Positions 28,164 to 39,060 of a stretch of DNA of 64,000 nt are shown here, piece after piece. Position numbers and translations under genes: made by a program. Each line of letters starts with the position of its first letter. Position 1 is the first letter of the stretch. The notes beneath the pieces were generated by a model that did not search any database, was not told where the DNA came from, and was given only the letters and a program-made list of their open reading frames with translations. The stretch is taken from positions 81,453,951 through 81,517,950 of the forward strand of contig CM076197.1 in NCBI GenBank assembly GCA_038277395.1. The letters run 5' to 3'. This DNA comes from Dryocosmus kuriphilus (taxonomy: Eukaryota; Arthropoda; Insecta; Hymenoptera; Cynipidae).

Positions 28164-29595
28164 TTCAAAAACTAGAAAAGTTAAATTAATAGTTTTCAAA
28201 ATGATCAACTTTAAATTCAAGCGTTTGAAATTGGATTTAAAAAAAAGATTTATTTCTTTAGATTCTAAAATTTATTTTAATTATACGCCTGATTAGTTAA
28301 TGATTTTAGGGTAAAAAGTTTAAATAACAGCCTCGATAGTTGGATTTTGTAAACTGAAGCTATTTAAAATTGAATAATTTCAAACTGCAGTCTTAATAAT
28401 GAAAGCTATTTTTAATTTAAATCGTTCTAAGCTTAATAATTTAAGATTAAAACTTTAGAACTTAAACAATTTGAGTGCAAAGTGTTTTAGATTGAACAAT
28501 TTTTATGTAAATCCTTCAAGATTCTAGAATTTTAATGCAAATAAGAAATGCAATTTGAAATTCTAATCAGCTTGATTCCTGTTTTCAAGACAAGAATGAG
28601 TCAATAAAACAGATTATTATTTATAAAGCAGAATCTTACATAAGATTCAACCTAAATTCTTCCACGCCATTCGAAATAAAATGAAGTGATCAAAAACACA
28701 TTTCTCACAAAATTCTTGCGAATGTACAGGGTGAAAAATTAAAAAATTTGTTATATCTAAATGAACAAATTAAATTAAATGAATGAAACGTAGATAGATT
28801 CAGAAAAGAGCGCGGTTTTATTTACATGTAATCAACTCTTGTAACATGTAATTATATCGTTTATTATAGCACAAGTAAAAACTACTAAAAAAGTTAGTCA
28901 TTTAATGATATACACGGAAAAATCAAATCAAGGAAACTAAAATATATTTGAAGAAAGTAATTTTGCTTTATTAAATAGCCAACTGTATCCCCAGCTCATG
29001 GATTTTCATATCTTTGAACTTACAAAATTTAAATGTCATGTGGAATTTTTCTGTTGGTAAGAAATACAGGGAAAGGGTATAAGTTCGAATTCAAATTGTT
29101 AAACAATAAAGAAAATCAAAAACAAATTCTACTATTAATTCCACTTATTTTTCTTTCGATTAGGCCTTTTTTAATCCCTATAATTTTAACATAAACTAGG
29201 AAACCGATTATAAATTTCAAACCTCTGTTAAAATTATTCCTATTTTAATTAGCGCTATATTGACACTTCCAACATTTTTATTTCAGCTATATAATATCTT
29301 TGTTTTAATGATTTAAAAATCGGATTCATTAGTAATAATAGTCAAAATAAATTATAATGCAAATCCCTATTTTCAAGATTTTGCCAATATCGTTATTGGT
29401 TCATTTCCAACGACAATTGTGGCCAAATCAAGGATAAATATCGTTTGTTCAGCTATAAACTTTTTCCTGTGCACATGATCGAAAAATTTGTCTTTATCCA
29501 GCTGTCATTCTCGTGCGTCTGCAACTGCTTATCAAATGCAAATATCTTAAAAATGTGTGACTAAATTTAAAGCACTGAATAAGATACAGACTGTT
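28164..29595. other. AT-rich intergenic DNA, no gene seen
   Basis: The first 400 bases are the degenerate TTGAATAATTT-type repeats seen left of the Penelope-like element. The rest has no ORF, TIR or RNA signal that I can support. Confidence 0.5.
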
Positions 29596-29602
29596 ATACT
29601 CA

Positions 29603-29609
29603 TATATAA
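29603..29609 (+). promoter_or_regulatory. TATA box of secreted-protein gene A
   Basis: TATATAA lies 95 bp before the start codon. An ACAGTTAAGTT phrase (about 29645) and a TTCACGAATTT phrase downstream are shared with gene B, whose TATATAAA sits at 35542. The conserved 5' flank supports this as the promoter. Confidence 0.5.
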
Positions 29610-29697
29610 CATACTCCTATCAAAAATGTTGTCGCATATTCATTACAGTTAAGTTCTGGTTCACGAATTTCTTCGCAAATTTCTTTCTGTAGACAAA

Positions 29698-29755
29698 ATG
29701 AAGCTCAATATTACTACTCTAATTTTCACAATAACAGCTCTCCTTATTTTTATTG
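29698..29755 (+). CDS. Secreted-protein gene A, exon 1 (signal peptide)
   Basis: Encodes MKLNITTLIFTITALLIFI, a typical signal peptide: one Lys, then a hydrophobic core. The exon ends ATTG|GTAAAT in phase 1. Gene B has the same exon length, phase and donor. The 2.3-kb intron contains a Tigger-like element. I do not recognise the family. Confidence 0.72.
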
Positions 29756-30752
29756 GTAAATAAAAAAACATATCATATCTATAATTTTAAGTGCACTTTT
29801 AATTGCAAATTATTTGTATACGTCCATTATGTACATCCATTTGACTCGAGACGTAAGCTAATTAAAAATTACGTCCAGTAGTGTTAGTTTATTAATTCTT
29901 TAAAAATTGTTGTAAACAAATGAATGAACATATATAAGTTATTATATTCTTTATTCGCGATATTTAAATATACTGGACCCATATTTTTAAAAAATAAATG
30001 GAAAACAAATAAGTTTAATTTAAAATTTAAATAAATTAAACATTAGTTCTTAAGTTCTTATAACAATCCAATAAATAATTGCATAATTGAACCTTTTTTT
30101 TCAATAGATAGATTTTTTCTCAACAGAATCACCTGCTTATAGACATTTGTTGCCAAAGCCTCTTATTGTGATACTTTGCTGTTAGATAATGATTGTGTAT
30201 TGTTTAAAAAAATTTTATAAATAAATACAATTTATTGTGTTAAATTATTATTATTGAGATGAAAGAAATAATTCCGCAGATAAGAAAAATGTTCTGTCTA
30301 AAAGAATGTCAAATAAGTGTATTTGTTTTTAACAATAAAAGTCTTTATAACAATGACAATTGTTATTAAATTGCAAGCTGTTGCGTAAAAATATTATTCC
30401 TGAGAAAAAAAAAAATGAATCCGCAAAAGAATCTATCTATAAAAATGCCAAATAATTTAATTAAAAAAAAAAAGGTTATAATAATAACAATTATTATCGT
30501 TTAGTGTTCGGTCGTAATTAACCATGAATTTGAAATCATTTAATAACGAAATCAGTATAAATAATGCATTTAAATATCGAAAATACAGCAAATACCAGTT
30601 TTATTCATTAATTTCTTTATAACAATAAAGAAATAAAGGAATTTGATCTAAAATTTAAAAATTCCATTCACTGAGAGTAAAGTAGATAGCACAAATATGC
30701 AAAATTATGGTTTTAGGGCATTTTGGAATTTAAAAACAAATTAATATAAGTA

Positions 30753-32033
30753 GAGTAAAAGGTACAAAAACGGAGATCCTTGACTCTTTTTATTATAATT
30801 TTTTAAGTTTTTATTAGAATGATGAGATGGGTAAAATTTTGAAGCATAGTTTGCTGTATTCGCTTTACCCTGTTTGCGTTCTTGATTTATTGAGAGTTTA
30901 AATTTATAACTTTTTTTCAATTTTTGAAAATGCAACAAAAGTGGTACAAAAACGGATTCGGGTACAAAAACGGACACCTTGAAAAAATCGCACAAAATGT
31001 TCGAAACTGATATTTATTTGCAGTATTCACAAATATACATGTGAGTTTCAGCACCTGAGCACTCTATGTGAGCTCACAGGAGACAATTTGTACATTGTAT
31101 CCATTTTTCATTACGTTCGTTGGATTTTGCGGATCCGTCACAAAAAATGCACAGAATGTTTTTGTCTTTGGGGGGAGCCTTTCCAATACCGGTTCCCGAG
31201 TCACCATCTTCCTCAGAGTCGGTGATGCTCTGCACATTGCTGTCGTTGTCTTTGTTTTTTGATTTTTGTTTTGTATTTCTCTTGAGTTTTTTCGCATTGA
31301 TTTTGCATGTTATCGCTTATTTTTTCCGCGCTTTAATTTTGTTTTTGAAGTTTCGGCTGGTTTCACGAGAGACTTTCGATGAGGACTTCCTGTAATCAAG
31401 GATGATTGGATACTTTTCCGGCCTCTAGTTGTTCTCGCTACTCGTAACGTCGGCATGGGGAAAGCATCTTTAAAAGAATGAAAATTATTTCTTAATTAAC
31501 GTGGAAATTGTTTAATTTAGAGAAAAATGGAAGAAAAATTAGACACAACCTTGTAATCCAGTGTCTGTCTTTTCCAATACCATTCTGCTTGTACTCGGCT
31601 GTGGGTCATCTTCTGTCTCTGAACCACATAACGGTGTCCGTTTTTGTACCACTTGTACGATTTGCACGTAGTGAGGAAAAATAAAACGTAGAAATTGTTC
31701 AGAATATTTTCAATGATAAATCCATGCGTCAGTGAGAAGTATTTAGTTAATATTACTTACGTTGTTAACGACAACCAATTAGGTTTGTTTTCGAAAAAAA
31801 AGCACGTAAACTGACAACACAATTTTACAAAGTGACGTCTGAAAAGTCGTACATAAAATGGTTGGTTAGCTGTAACACTGCATTACCTTGAAATAAACGC
31901 AAACTTATAGACACACTTTCTACTATATTTTCCTACATTAGTATACATATCTCACGTAGGTGGCGACAATAGTATTCTCAATATCAAGGGGTGGCCGTTT
32001 TCGTACCACTGTCCGTTTTTATACCTTTTACTC
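30753..32033 (-). mobile_element. Tigger/pogo-like element remnant with PHD-type finger
   Basis: Terminal inverted repeats GAGTAAAAGGTACAAAAACG, with TA on both sides (30751-30752 and 32034-32035). The phrase GTACAAAAACGGA recurs subterminally. On the minus strand around 31180-30990 a zinc-finger reads CIFCDGSAKSNERNEKWIQC, TNCLL, stop, AHIECSG, ICEYC: the C-x2-C, W-x2-C-x2-C, H-x2-C, C-x2-C pattern seen at the C-terminus of some Tigger-type transposases. TGA stands where Trp is expected. The catalytic core is missing. Confidence 0.6.
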
Positions 32034-32070
32034 TATATTAAAATTCATCTATTTGTACTTCTTCTTACAG

Positions 32071-32465
32071 AAAAAAGTTCACAGTCCTTGTTTTTACCAC
32101 CTGAAGATCGTGAAAATGCTCCAGATGTTTATTTTTACGAAGATATGGAAGGCCGTCTTCTACCGTTAATGTCTGGACAATTTCATCTAAGGCCATTTGG
32201 GATTTTCATAGTAGGAATAACTGTCGCTGGTCATCTTCGTCCATTTTTTGATAGGAACGGGAGAATGGTTTTAGTACGCATATATGATCATCAAACTGTT
32301 CCAATGTCACCTGATATAGCTCAACATTTTGGTTTTGTGGATCCGCACCGACAGCGTTTTGTTCATCCATACGCTTTTGTGAACCCGCCTCGCCAGGGGT
32401 TTGCTCGTCAACATAATTTTGTGCACCGGCAGCGTTTGGTGCCTAGGCTACAGGGTCATCCTTAG
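32071..32465 (+). CDS. Secreted-protein gene A, exon 2 (mature protein)
   Basis: The acceptor CTTCTTACAG joins exon 1 to give glutamate and a protein of 150 residues in all. After the signal peptide comes KSSQSLFLPPEDRENAPDVY, an acidic stretch (FYEDMEG), a central hydrophobic segment with FGIFIVGITVAGHLRPFF, then a basic tail with three imperfect units: FVDPHRQRFVHPYA, FVNPPRQGFARQHN and FVHRQRLVPRLQGHP. No cysteine is present. The Arg/His/Pro/Phe-rich tail on a secreted precursor would suit an antimicrobial, venom or cuticle-type peptide, but that is a guess from composition. Gene B is a diverged duplicate. Confidence 0.75.
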
Positions 32466-33087
32466 TCCAAGTCAAGGGAAATGTAAAATTATTAAATAAA
32501 ATATCGTTTATCATGCGAAGTCGGATCACTAAGGAGTTTATTGTCAAATTCTTAAAAAAATAGACGCTTATAATTATTAAACAAAGTAAGATAAAGGAAA
32601 TGAAATTACATAACTGATTTTCTAACACTGTCCAAAACTGTCTAGAGACTTTGTCAACAGCCTATGAAGAATTGTGTAGGTTTACATTTTTTCATAAAAG
32701 ATTTTCACTTACAATACTGTTTCGGTATAATTGCAGAAAGTAAGCGTGCAAAGTTTGAAACCTGTATGACCATTTTCACTAAAATGATATCAACGTAAAG
32801 AAAGGTAATTAATTATTGATGCCCGAGTGTATAAATTTAAATAACTTTTAAACAATATTCCACATGAACTTGCTCTAAAATGTATTTAATTGTTTTTTAA
32901 TGGACTACTTATTACGTAAAATTCGTAGAGTACATTGCACTCTCTTTTGGAATAACTATACTAATATAATGAAAAAGTGCACAGTTTACAAATTTTAACT
33001 CCAAGAATAAAACGATCAAATCTGGACATCACAAACTAATATAATATGATAAAAGTCTATGAGAAAAGTATCATATAGTACGATAAG

Positions 33088-33100
33088 GTATATAATAATA

Positions 33101-33138
<38 letters not shown>
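33088..33138. repeat. (TAA)n microsatellite
   Basis: About 50 bases of nearly uninterrupted ATA/TAA triplets. Confidence 0.9.
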
Positions 33139-33240
33139 TGTGTTCGAAAAAGTACCTACGTATACACAAAATAAATACAATATATTCTGCAAACTGACAA
33201 CTTAAAATTTAAAGATAAAGTTTTTGTATTAAAAAAATTA

Positions 33241-35172
33241 GGGCTTCCGTTTCCGGCGCTGATAGTGATGGGACGGGTGTAGGAATTTGAGCGATCGTTT
33301 TGGCTTTGGAGGTGAATAAGTGTTGTGTGGGGTGAAAAAAAGGGTTGTGAGTAGAGTTATCGCAGTTGGTATGTGGGAGGAATGAGTGAAAGGGTCGCGG
33401 AAGGTGGAAGAAAGAAAAAAGTGAGGAAAAATGGTGCATGCTGAAGAGTGAGGTTAGGTTTTAAGTTAGTTAGTTAGTTACGTTAGTTAGTTAGTTTGGT
33501 GGACAGAGAGTAGGGTAGTGAAGTTGTACGAGACTGGGGAGACAGATGGTGAGATAAGGTTTGGTTATTGTTAATTACTACTGTCTTTTTTTGTGGAAAT
33601 AGTGAAAACGATAAAGGATGGGTGAGGGGAGCGTGGGGAGCGGAGCGAGAGGTCAACAAGTGACGCGGGAGACCAGTGGGTAAGGTAGGAGATTAGCAGG
33701 CCACTGGTAACAGGCCGATTAAGAGGAGACCAAGGCAACAGAGCGCTAGAGGGCAATACGTGCCCGAAGAAGAGGATTAGAGATTGAGATCCAGTGTGCA
33801 ATGAATGAAGTGACGAGCCGGGCAGGTGGGGCGAGTGGGGACGACGCAGAGAGGTTAGAGTTTGGTAAGTCAATTGATAAGGGGTTAGAGTCAAATAAGG
33901 CCATGGATAAGGCATTAGATATGACAATGGAAAATATGTTCCGAGACTTAGAGAAGTTAGTGAGTAGAGGGCTAGCGGAAGAGAAGGAACAGGGGAGGGG
34001 AACAGAGGGGATAGTCAGAAAGATAAGAGAGAAATGGGAGAAATGGGAAAAGTGCTGGAAGAAAGAGAAAGAAAAAGTGTGACAAAAATTAGAGAGGATG
34101 GGGGAGCAACAGAGGAGAAAGCAGGAAGAGGGAAGAAAGATAATAAGGCAGTTAGAAGAGAGGGTACGTAACTTAGAATGCAGAGCTGAACGTGAAGAGA
34201 ATCGTGAGGAAATAGGTAGAGGGGACGAGGAAGAGGGAGATGTGAACTTGAGAGAGGAGGATGAGAGAATGAAAAGTAGAGTACGTGGGTTAGAAAGGAA
34301 AATGGAGGGATTTGAAAGGGAAAAGAAAAGGAGAAATGCCGTTATAAAAGGATTGCAAGTAGAAAGCGAAACGGGAAAGAAGGAGGTGGAGAAACTTTTG
34401 AGGGACATAGGGCAAATGTCAAAGTGCAGGAGATAAAGGGGATGGGCAACAAGCCAGGAGGAAAAGCGAGGATTTACGTAGTCAAACTGGGAAGTGAAAT
34501 GGAGAGGAGAGAGGTAATGAGGAAAAAGAAGGTGCTTAGGGGAAGAAAAGAAAGAATTGATGAAGATATGACATGGAGGGAGAGAAGGAAAAGATGGTTA
34601 ATAGGAGAGAGGGCTTGGGGGGGAGAGGAGAAAAGGGAATAGAGTTTGGTTTGGGAGAGACATGTTGTGGGTGATTGAGACGGTGTGGATATGGGACGAA
34701 GAGAGAGAGGACTTGAAAATAGGTGAGCGTTCTCAAGGTCGAAGAGGAGCCGCGGTTTGCGAACGAGATAAGAGGAAGAATGTGGGGAGAAGGGAAAGAG
34801 AGTGCGAAAAAGGGATTAAAGTAGTTTTTTTGGAATGTGCTAGGGATGGATGAAGAAATTGGAAAGGCTGAGAGAAAGAGAAGGTCATACAGGGTAGAGA
34901 AGAGCCAAAATGATTCGTATAAAGGCAAAAGAAAAGTCAGTAGAGTCGAGGATTAAGGTACCTTCAATAGAATGGAAATGGCGAGAGGAAACGGAAGCCC
35001 AAGGTCTTGAGCGGCAGTGCGTAGATTTAGATTAGAGATTAAGAAGTTATGTACATATAGGATAAGGTAGAAATAAGTATTTGTAAAATCTGCGCTGGAT
35101 GTAAAGATGTGATGATTATGTAATGACTCAAACCCGTAAAAGGGAGAGAGTATAAATAAACGAACTTGATTA
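33241..35172 (+). mobile_element. Non-LTR retrotransposon with ORF1 and almost no ORF2
   Basis: Flanked by the perfect 15-bp direct repeat GTATTAAAAAAATTA (33226-33240 and 35173-35187), the target duplication of a LINE insertion. The plus strand is purine-rich. The element has a 5' leader, a broken ORF1 (33801-34642), the first residues of an ORF2 (about 34814 on: IKVVFLECARDG, close to the KVVFWNVAG start of LINE endonucleases), then jumps to a 3' tail ending AAATAAACGAACTTGATTA. Endonuclease body and reverse transcriptase are gone. Confidence 0.82.
33801..34642 (+). pseudogene. LINE ORF1 protein, broken
   Basis: An RNA-binding ORF1-type protein. The first segment (MNEVTSRAGG to EKEKV) ends at TGA (34080-34082), in frame with the second segment, which is a long charged coiled coil (EEGRKIIRQLEERVRNLE; RMKSRVRGLERKMEGFER) followed by KRRNAVIKGLQVE. 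A frameshift near 34410-34425 leads to VQEIKGMGNKPGGKARIYVV, EMERREVMRKKKVLRG, reminiscent of the RRM-like region of LINE ORF1 proteins. One stop and one frameshift disrupt it. Confidence 0.7.
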
Positions 35173-35189
35173 GTATTAAAAAAATTAAT

Positions 35190-35540
35190 GATAAGATGTA
35201 TTAATTAATTTCAACTTAATTAAAGTAGCCTTTGTTTAAGTTTTCAACTTTATTTATAACTGGAAAATCTTTTCACTTTTAAAGGAAAAACAACTGTAGA
35301 GGTAAGAATGCCAACTGAATAAAAACAAAAAATGAAATTTATGTCAAACAAAAAAAAATGTTAGTGATATATTGCAGTCTATAGGTTTCGATATACAAAA
35401 TTCTAATAAAATTAGAGACACGTGATTCTCAAGAGTTCTACAGTTAAGATGTGAAGGTATTGAAATATAATGTTATGCTGATCAAATATAATTAATCTTT
35501 AAATGACGAATGAAATAGTGAATGGTATACCCACACACAC
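35190..35540. other. AT-rich DNA, no gene seen
   Basis: Between the LINE target duplication and the promoter of gene B. Nothing recognisable. Confidence 0.5.
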
Positions 35541-35541
35541 T

Positions 35542-35549
35542 TATATAAA
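35542..35549 (+). promoter_or_regulatory. TATA box of secreted-protein gene B
   Basis: TATATAAA, with TTACAGTTAAG 28 bp downstream in the position of a start site, and ATG at 35627. The layout parallels gene A. Confidence 0.5.
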
Positions 35550-35626
35550 ACATTTTTTCACATATTTCTTACAGTTAAGTCGTTCACGAATTTTTCCGTA
35601 AATTTTTCCTTCTATGTATAGAGAAG

Positions 35627-35684
35627 ATGAAGCTCAGTATTGGTAGCCTAATTTTTACATTAACAGTCTTCCTTAGTTATATTG
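35627..35684 (+). CDS. Secreted-protein gene B, exon 1 (signal peptide)
   Basis: Encodes MKLSIGSLIFTLTVFLSYI. Same length (58 nt), phase and donor (ATTG|GTAAAT) as gene A, and similar 5' leader (ACAGTTAAG, TTCACGAATTT). The duplicate is about 5.9 kb downstream of gene A's first exon in the same orientation. Confidence 0.68.
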
Positions 35685-36712
35685 GTAAATATATACAAAT
35701 ACATCATACCTATAATTTTCACTCATTTTGAATTACAATATATTGGTAGAAATATAATGCAATAAATTGCAAATATACTTTTAGATATTTTTGGCTAGTT
35801 ACAGTGGAATTATGCAGCCTTTCGAATAAATTCTTCATATTTATCACTTAGCATATATCATCAATAACATTGTACAAGGATTTCACTTACGCTACAGTGC
35901 TAAGTGATATCGATAGGCTTTTTTTTCTGTAAATCACGAAACCGAAGTCGAAAATGTTCCACCACGTCACGTTTTTTTTTTTTTGTTGAAAAACGGGTTT
36001 AAAAAGTCAAAGAAACCCGTTTTTGTCCATGACTACGTATTTTTATTTTTGATCGGACAATATTATAGGGTTTCGTCCAGCCCCTCTATTTTCCTATAAG
36101 AATAAAGTAATTTTCAATAAAGCGAGTGCAAATTGCAGGGAACTCTTAAAATCACTTCCCCGAATGTAACGTATTCATTGAGTTTTTATTTTGATTCTTT
36201 CATCCCATTCAATCATGCCCCAAAAACCATCTTCAAAACGAGGATCAAGTATTGGTATATTGGTCATAAATAATAATATTGTGTAGTTTTTTTTCACAAA
36301 TCATTTCGGCCAAATCAAAAAGTTTTATATTTTATATATTGATTACAAAGTCCCACAAAAAAATAAAAGTTTCATGTCCGGCAGACTACAGTACCCTATC
36401 CTTTCGTATTTTAACCCGCTGAACACGAATCCAGAAGCGAAATTTTTATATCACGTCAAGTTTTAATGAAAATAGACCTTATCTATCTAGAAGTTTCCCT
36501 AGATTAGTTTGATAATAAACTAATTATGTATGTACTTTTGAACTTTTTCCTCATAACATCCCAGTAACATTTTTTTTTTAATATACTGTGTTTATCTTCC
36601 TCGGTCAATCATTATAAAAACTCGACTATTATTATCTATAGTTTCTGAAATATTATAGTATCTCGAAAATCGTGTTTCCCACACTAGTGCTTCAAAAATT
36701 GCATAATAGTAC

Positions 36713-36893
36713 ACACAAAAAAATCTTGTTTTTGCTACACCTTAATTTAAGCCCGTTTTCAGAACTAAAGCTAGAATTAAGCTCATTTTTTGTTTTAAAT
36801 AAAGAATGTTAGCGTATTTTCGGCTTAAAACAAGACCCCTTTGTTTTAAATCAAAACCGAGTTTCTTAATTTAAAACTTTTTGTGTATGTGAC
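36713..36893. mobile_element. Small MITE-like element
   Basis: About 180 bp bounded by inverted ACACAAAAA-type ends, with AAGCCGTTTTC/CGGCTTAAA-like inner inversions. Lies in the gene B intron. Weakly supported. Confidence 0.35.
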
Positions 36894-37439
36894 AGTCTTT
36901 GATAGAGATAATGTAGAAATGTCTATTTCAGAAAGTTGAGAAATAACAAAAAAAAAAAATTTTTTTTTTAAAAAACGCTCCTGTACAACCTCTAAAACTT
37001 GTCTTCAAAAGCAAAAATATGATACTATTTTTTTACAAAAAGGAACAAGAATTTTGAGTAAGATTTAAATAAATCAAAACCCAAGTGCGAAGTTAGATAC
37101 GACCCAACACTGACCCAGCATCGGCTAAAATAATGCCTAAGATCGGTTGCCAATATCGTGCCGTTGCTGGAATGATAACTCCGGTATGCAATTGGCGGAC
37201 AATTCTGGTCCAGACTCTGGCCGCCATTATCGGCTCATCAATGGATACCGATATCGGCCTGATCTTAGCTGCCAATATCGTCCCTTTGCTGGAATGATAA
37301 AATATGTTAGCGGCTCATTAAACCGAGAAATCACAATGAAAAAATAAAAAGTAAATGTTATAAAAAACAATTATTAATTAAGAACACAATTTATTCGTAG
37401 CCACATTATTAATATATAATATAACAAATAAAATTTCGC

Positions 37440-37512
37440 ACCCAACGTGGGGGGAATCGAACGCACGACCTATGGGACACGAGTCAGCAACCTAACCATT
37501 ACCCTAAACTCA
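37440..37512 (-). other. tRNA-like segment (SINE head or tRNA relic)
   Basis: On the minus strand, TAGGGTAATGGTTAGG fits an A box and GCGTTCGATTCCCC fits a B box at tRNA spacing. The acceptor ends do not pair well enough for me to call a tRNA gene. Confidence 0.5.
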
Positions 37513-37976
37513 TGAGATGGTGTGTCCTACATTTTTCTGCAATGCACTCAATCATACACAAATATCAAAATATCTCGAGATAATTTCAACAACAAACGCT
37601 TTTTTGCGTTAACATTAAATAAAATATGTATATAAAATTTTTAATATTTTTAATGCTCAGTTTTACAAAAAGTAAAACCGTAGTATAAATTGATATAATA
37701 GGATATTTTATTGTCAGAACAAAAATTTTTTGACAAAAAAATCTGCTGTCTGTCGGTACTGAAGCAGTACCGAATATCTTCTTTAATTATTCATGGTTAT
37801 GATATTAATTTTCTAACGATTGGCATATTTTACGTAACTTTTTACCTTACATGGAAAAATAGGGTTTCAATGTTTTTTTTACCGAAAAGGTAGTATTCGT
37901 TAATTTCTTAACTACATATTTTTTCCAACTTTCGGCCCTATAATAGGCCGTTACTCGGCCGAAATTTGTCTTTTTA

Positions 37977-38290
37977 ACTTCCAACCTGGTTTGCCAGAAT
38001 TATGCCGACTTTCAGCCCAGTAGTGCCATCGCTGGGCCAGATTCTGGCTTCTCTACTTCTAACGTGGTTTGACGTAGTAATTTCGACTTTCGCCCTTTGA
38101 TGGGCCGTTACTGGGCCGGACTCTGGCTTCTTGACTTCCAATATGGTTTTCTGGAGTAATGCCGACTTTCGGTCCTGTAATGGGTCGTTACTGGTCCGGA
38201 GTCTGGCTTTTTGACTTCCAATATGGTTTGCCGAAGTAATGCCGACCTTCGGCCCTGTAATAGGCCATTGCTGGGCCAAGCTCCAGCAAA
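37977..38290. repeat. Four tandem units of about 80 bp
   Basis: Each unit starts ACTTCCAATATGGTTT (or variant), continues GTAATGCCGACTTTCGG, then a TGGGCCGTTACTGGGCC-like palindromic stretch and TCTGGCTTCTTG. Unit starts are near 37977, 38056, 38135 and 38214. The 163-residue minus-strand frame here is a translation of the array. Confidence 0.8.
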
Positions 38291-38540
38291 AGCTTGGCAA
38301 ATTTAAAACGCCAATGTACTGTGTCAGTACTGGCACAACACTGGGACGATTTGATCGCTGATATTGGTCCAGTAATATTGGCCGACACTTTGCTGCCAAT
38401 ATTGATCCAGTATTGGGCCATTTTTTCAGTACCGGCAATTCGCACTTGCGAATGTTTATTTCCAATTAAAATTTCATTATATGTAAACTTAAGTACGTAA
38501 ATATTAAAATTCGTCCATTAATGTCTACTTCTTTCCTCAG

Positions 38541-38674
38541 AATGGAGTTCACAGTCCAATTATATAAAGCCTGATCATCAAGAAAATGCTCCAGATATTC
38601 ATTTTTACGAAGATATACACGACAATCTTATACCACTAATATTCAGAATATTTAATATACGGCCAGATGAAGAT

Positions 38675-38727
<53 letters not shown>

Positions 38728-38760
38728 ATGATTTTAATACACATACGTGACATTGAAAAT
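38541..38760 (+). pseudogene. Secreted-protein gene B, exon 2, interrupted
   Basis: The acceptor TTTCCTCAG joins exon 1 in the same phase as in gene A. The reading starts EWSSQSNYIKPDHQENAPDI, HFYEDIHDNLIPLIFRIF, NIRPDED, clearly homologous to gene A. A run of 51 G then replaces the central segment. After it, in another frame, MILIHIRDIE matches MVLVRIYDHQ of gene A. Four bases later a SINE begins, so the whole basic tail is missing. The copy is therefore truncated, unless the G run is an assembly artefact and the tail is encoded elsewhere. Confidence 0.75.
38676..38726 (+). repeat. 51-nt poly-G run
   Basis: An uninterrupted G homopolymer in the middle of the coding exon of gene B. Length and position suggest a sequencing or assembly artefact, or a patched gap. 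Confidence 0.95.
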
Positions 38761-38763
38761 TTA

Positions 38764-39060
38764 GAGCCTCGATGGCTCATGTGTTAGTGCACCGGCCTTG
38801 CAAGCAAGAGGTCCGCGGTTCTATTCCTGAGCTGGTTACCAATGGAATTTTCTATGTACTTCTACGAGCCTCTCGTGGTTCGGAACCCACGTTAAACTGC
38901 AGGTCCTCCTCATAAACAAGCCACTGATCGTTTCAGGGAAGATGCTTCATGTCGAGGGTTAAATTGCTTGGGGTCACTGGGTGATTTTTAGAGATTTGTT
39001 TGTTTGTTTGTAATTGTTCTGGAAGACTCTCAAAACCCGTAAAACGGAAGGGACTAAAAA
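38764..39060 (+). mobile_element. tRNA-derived SINE, copy 2
   Basis: Same family as the copy at 6359: head GAGCCTCGATGGCTC, diverged B box (GGTTCTATTCC), CTCTCGTGGTTCGGAACCCA, GGGGTCACTGG, CTCTCAAAACCCGTAAAACG. No clear target duplication. It replaces the 3' part of secreted gene B and ends next to the FANCD2-like exon. Confidence 0.85.

Larger units (their letters stand above)
37094..38424. mobile_element. TIR element with internal tandem repeats (gene B intron)
   Basis: The left end (ACCCAACACTGACCCAGC) and right end (GGCCCAATACTGGATC, inverted) are similar. Both subterminal regions carry GCCAATATCG or GCCAATATTG phrases, including direct copies at 37150 and 37270. Includes the tRNA-like segment and the 80-bp array. 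No transposase seen. Confidence 0.5.

Noticed and set aside
33571..34928. Long minus-strand Ser/Leu/Phe-rich frames (up to 220 residues)
   Set aside because: Antisense shadows of the purine-rich LINE ORF1.
36900..37080. Possible RNA hairpin around the long A and T runs
   Set aside because: Homopolymer pairing only.
37974..38465. 163-residue minus-strand frame
   Set aside because: Covers the 80-bp tandem array; the repeats in the protein follow the DNA units.
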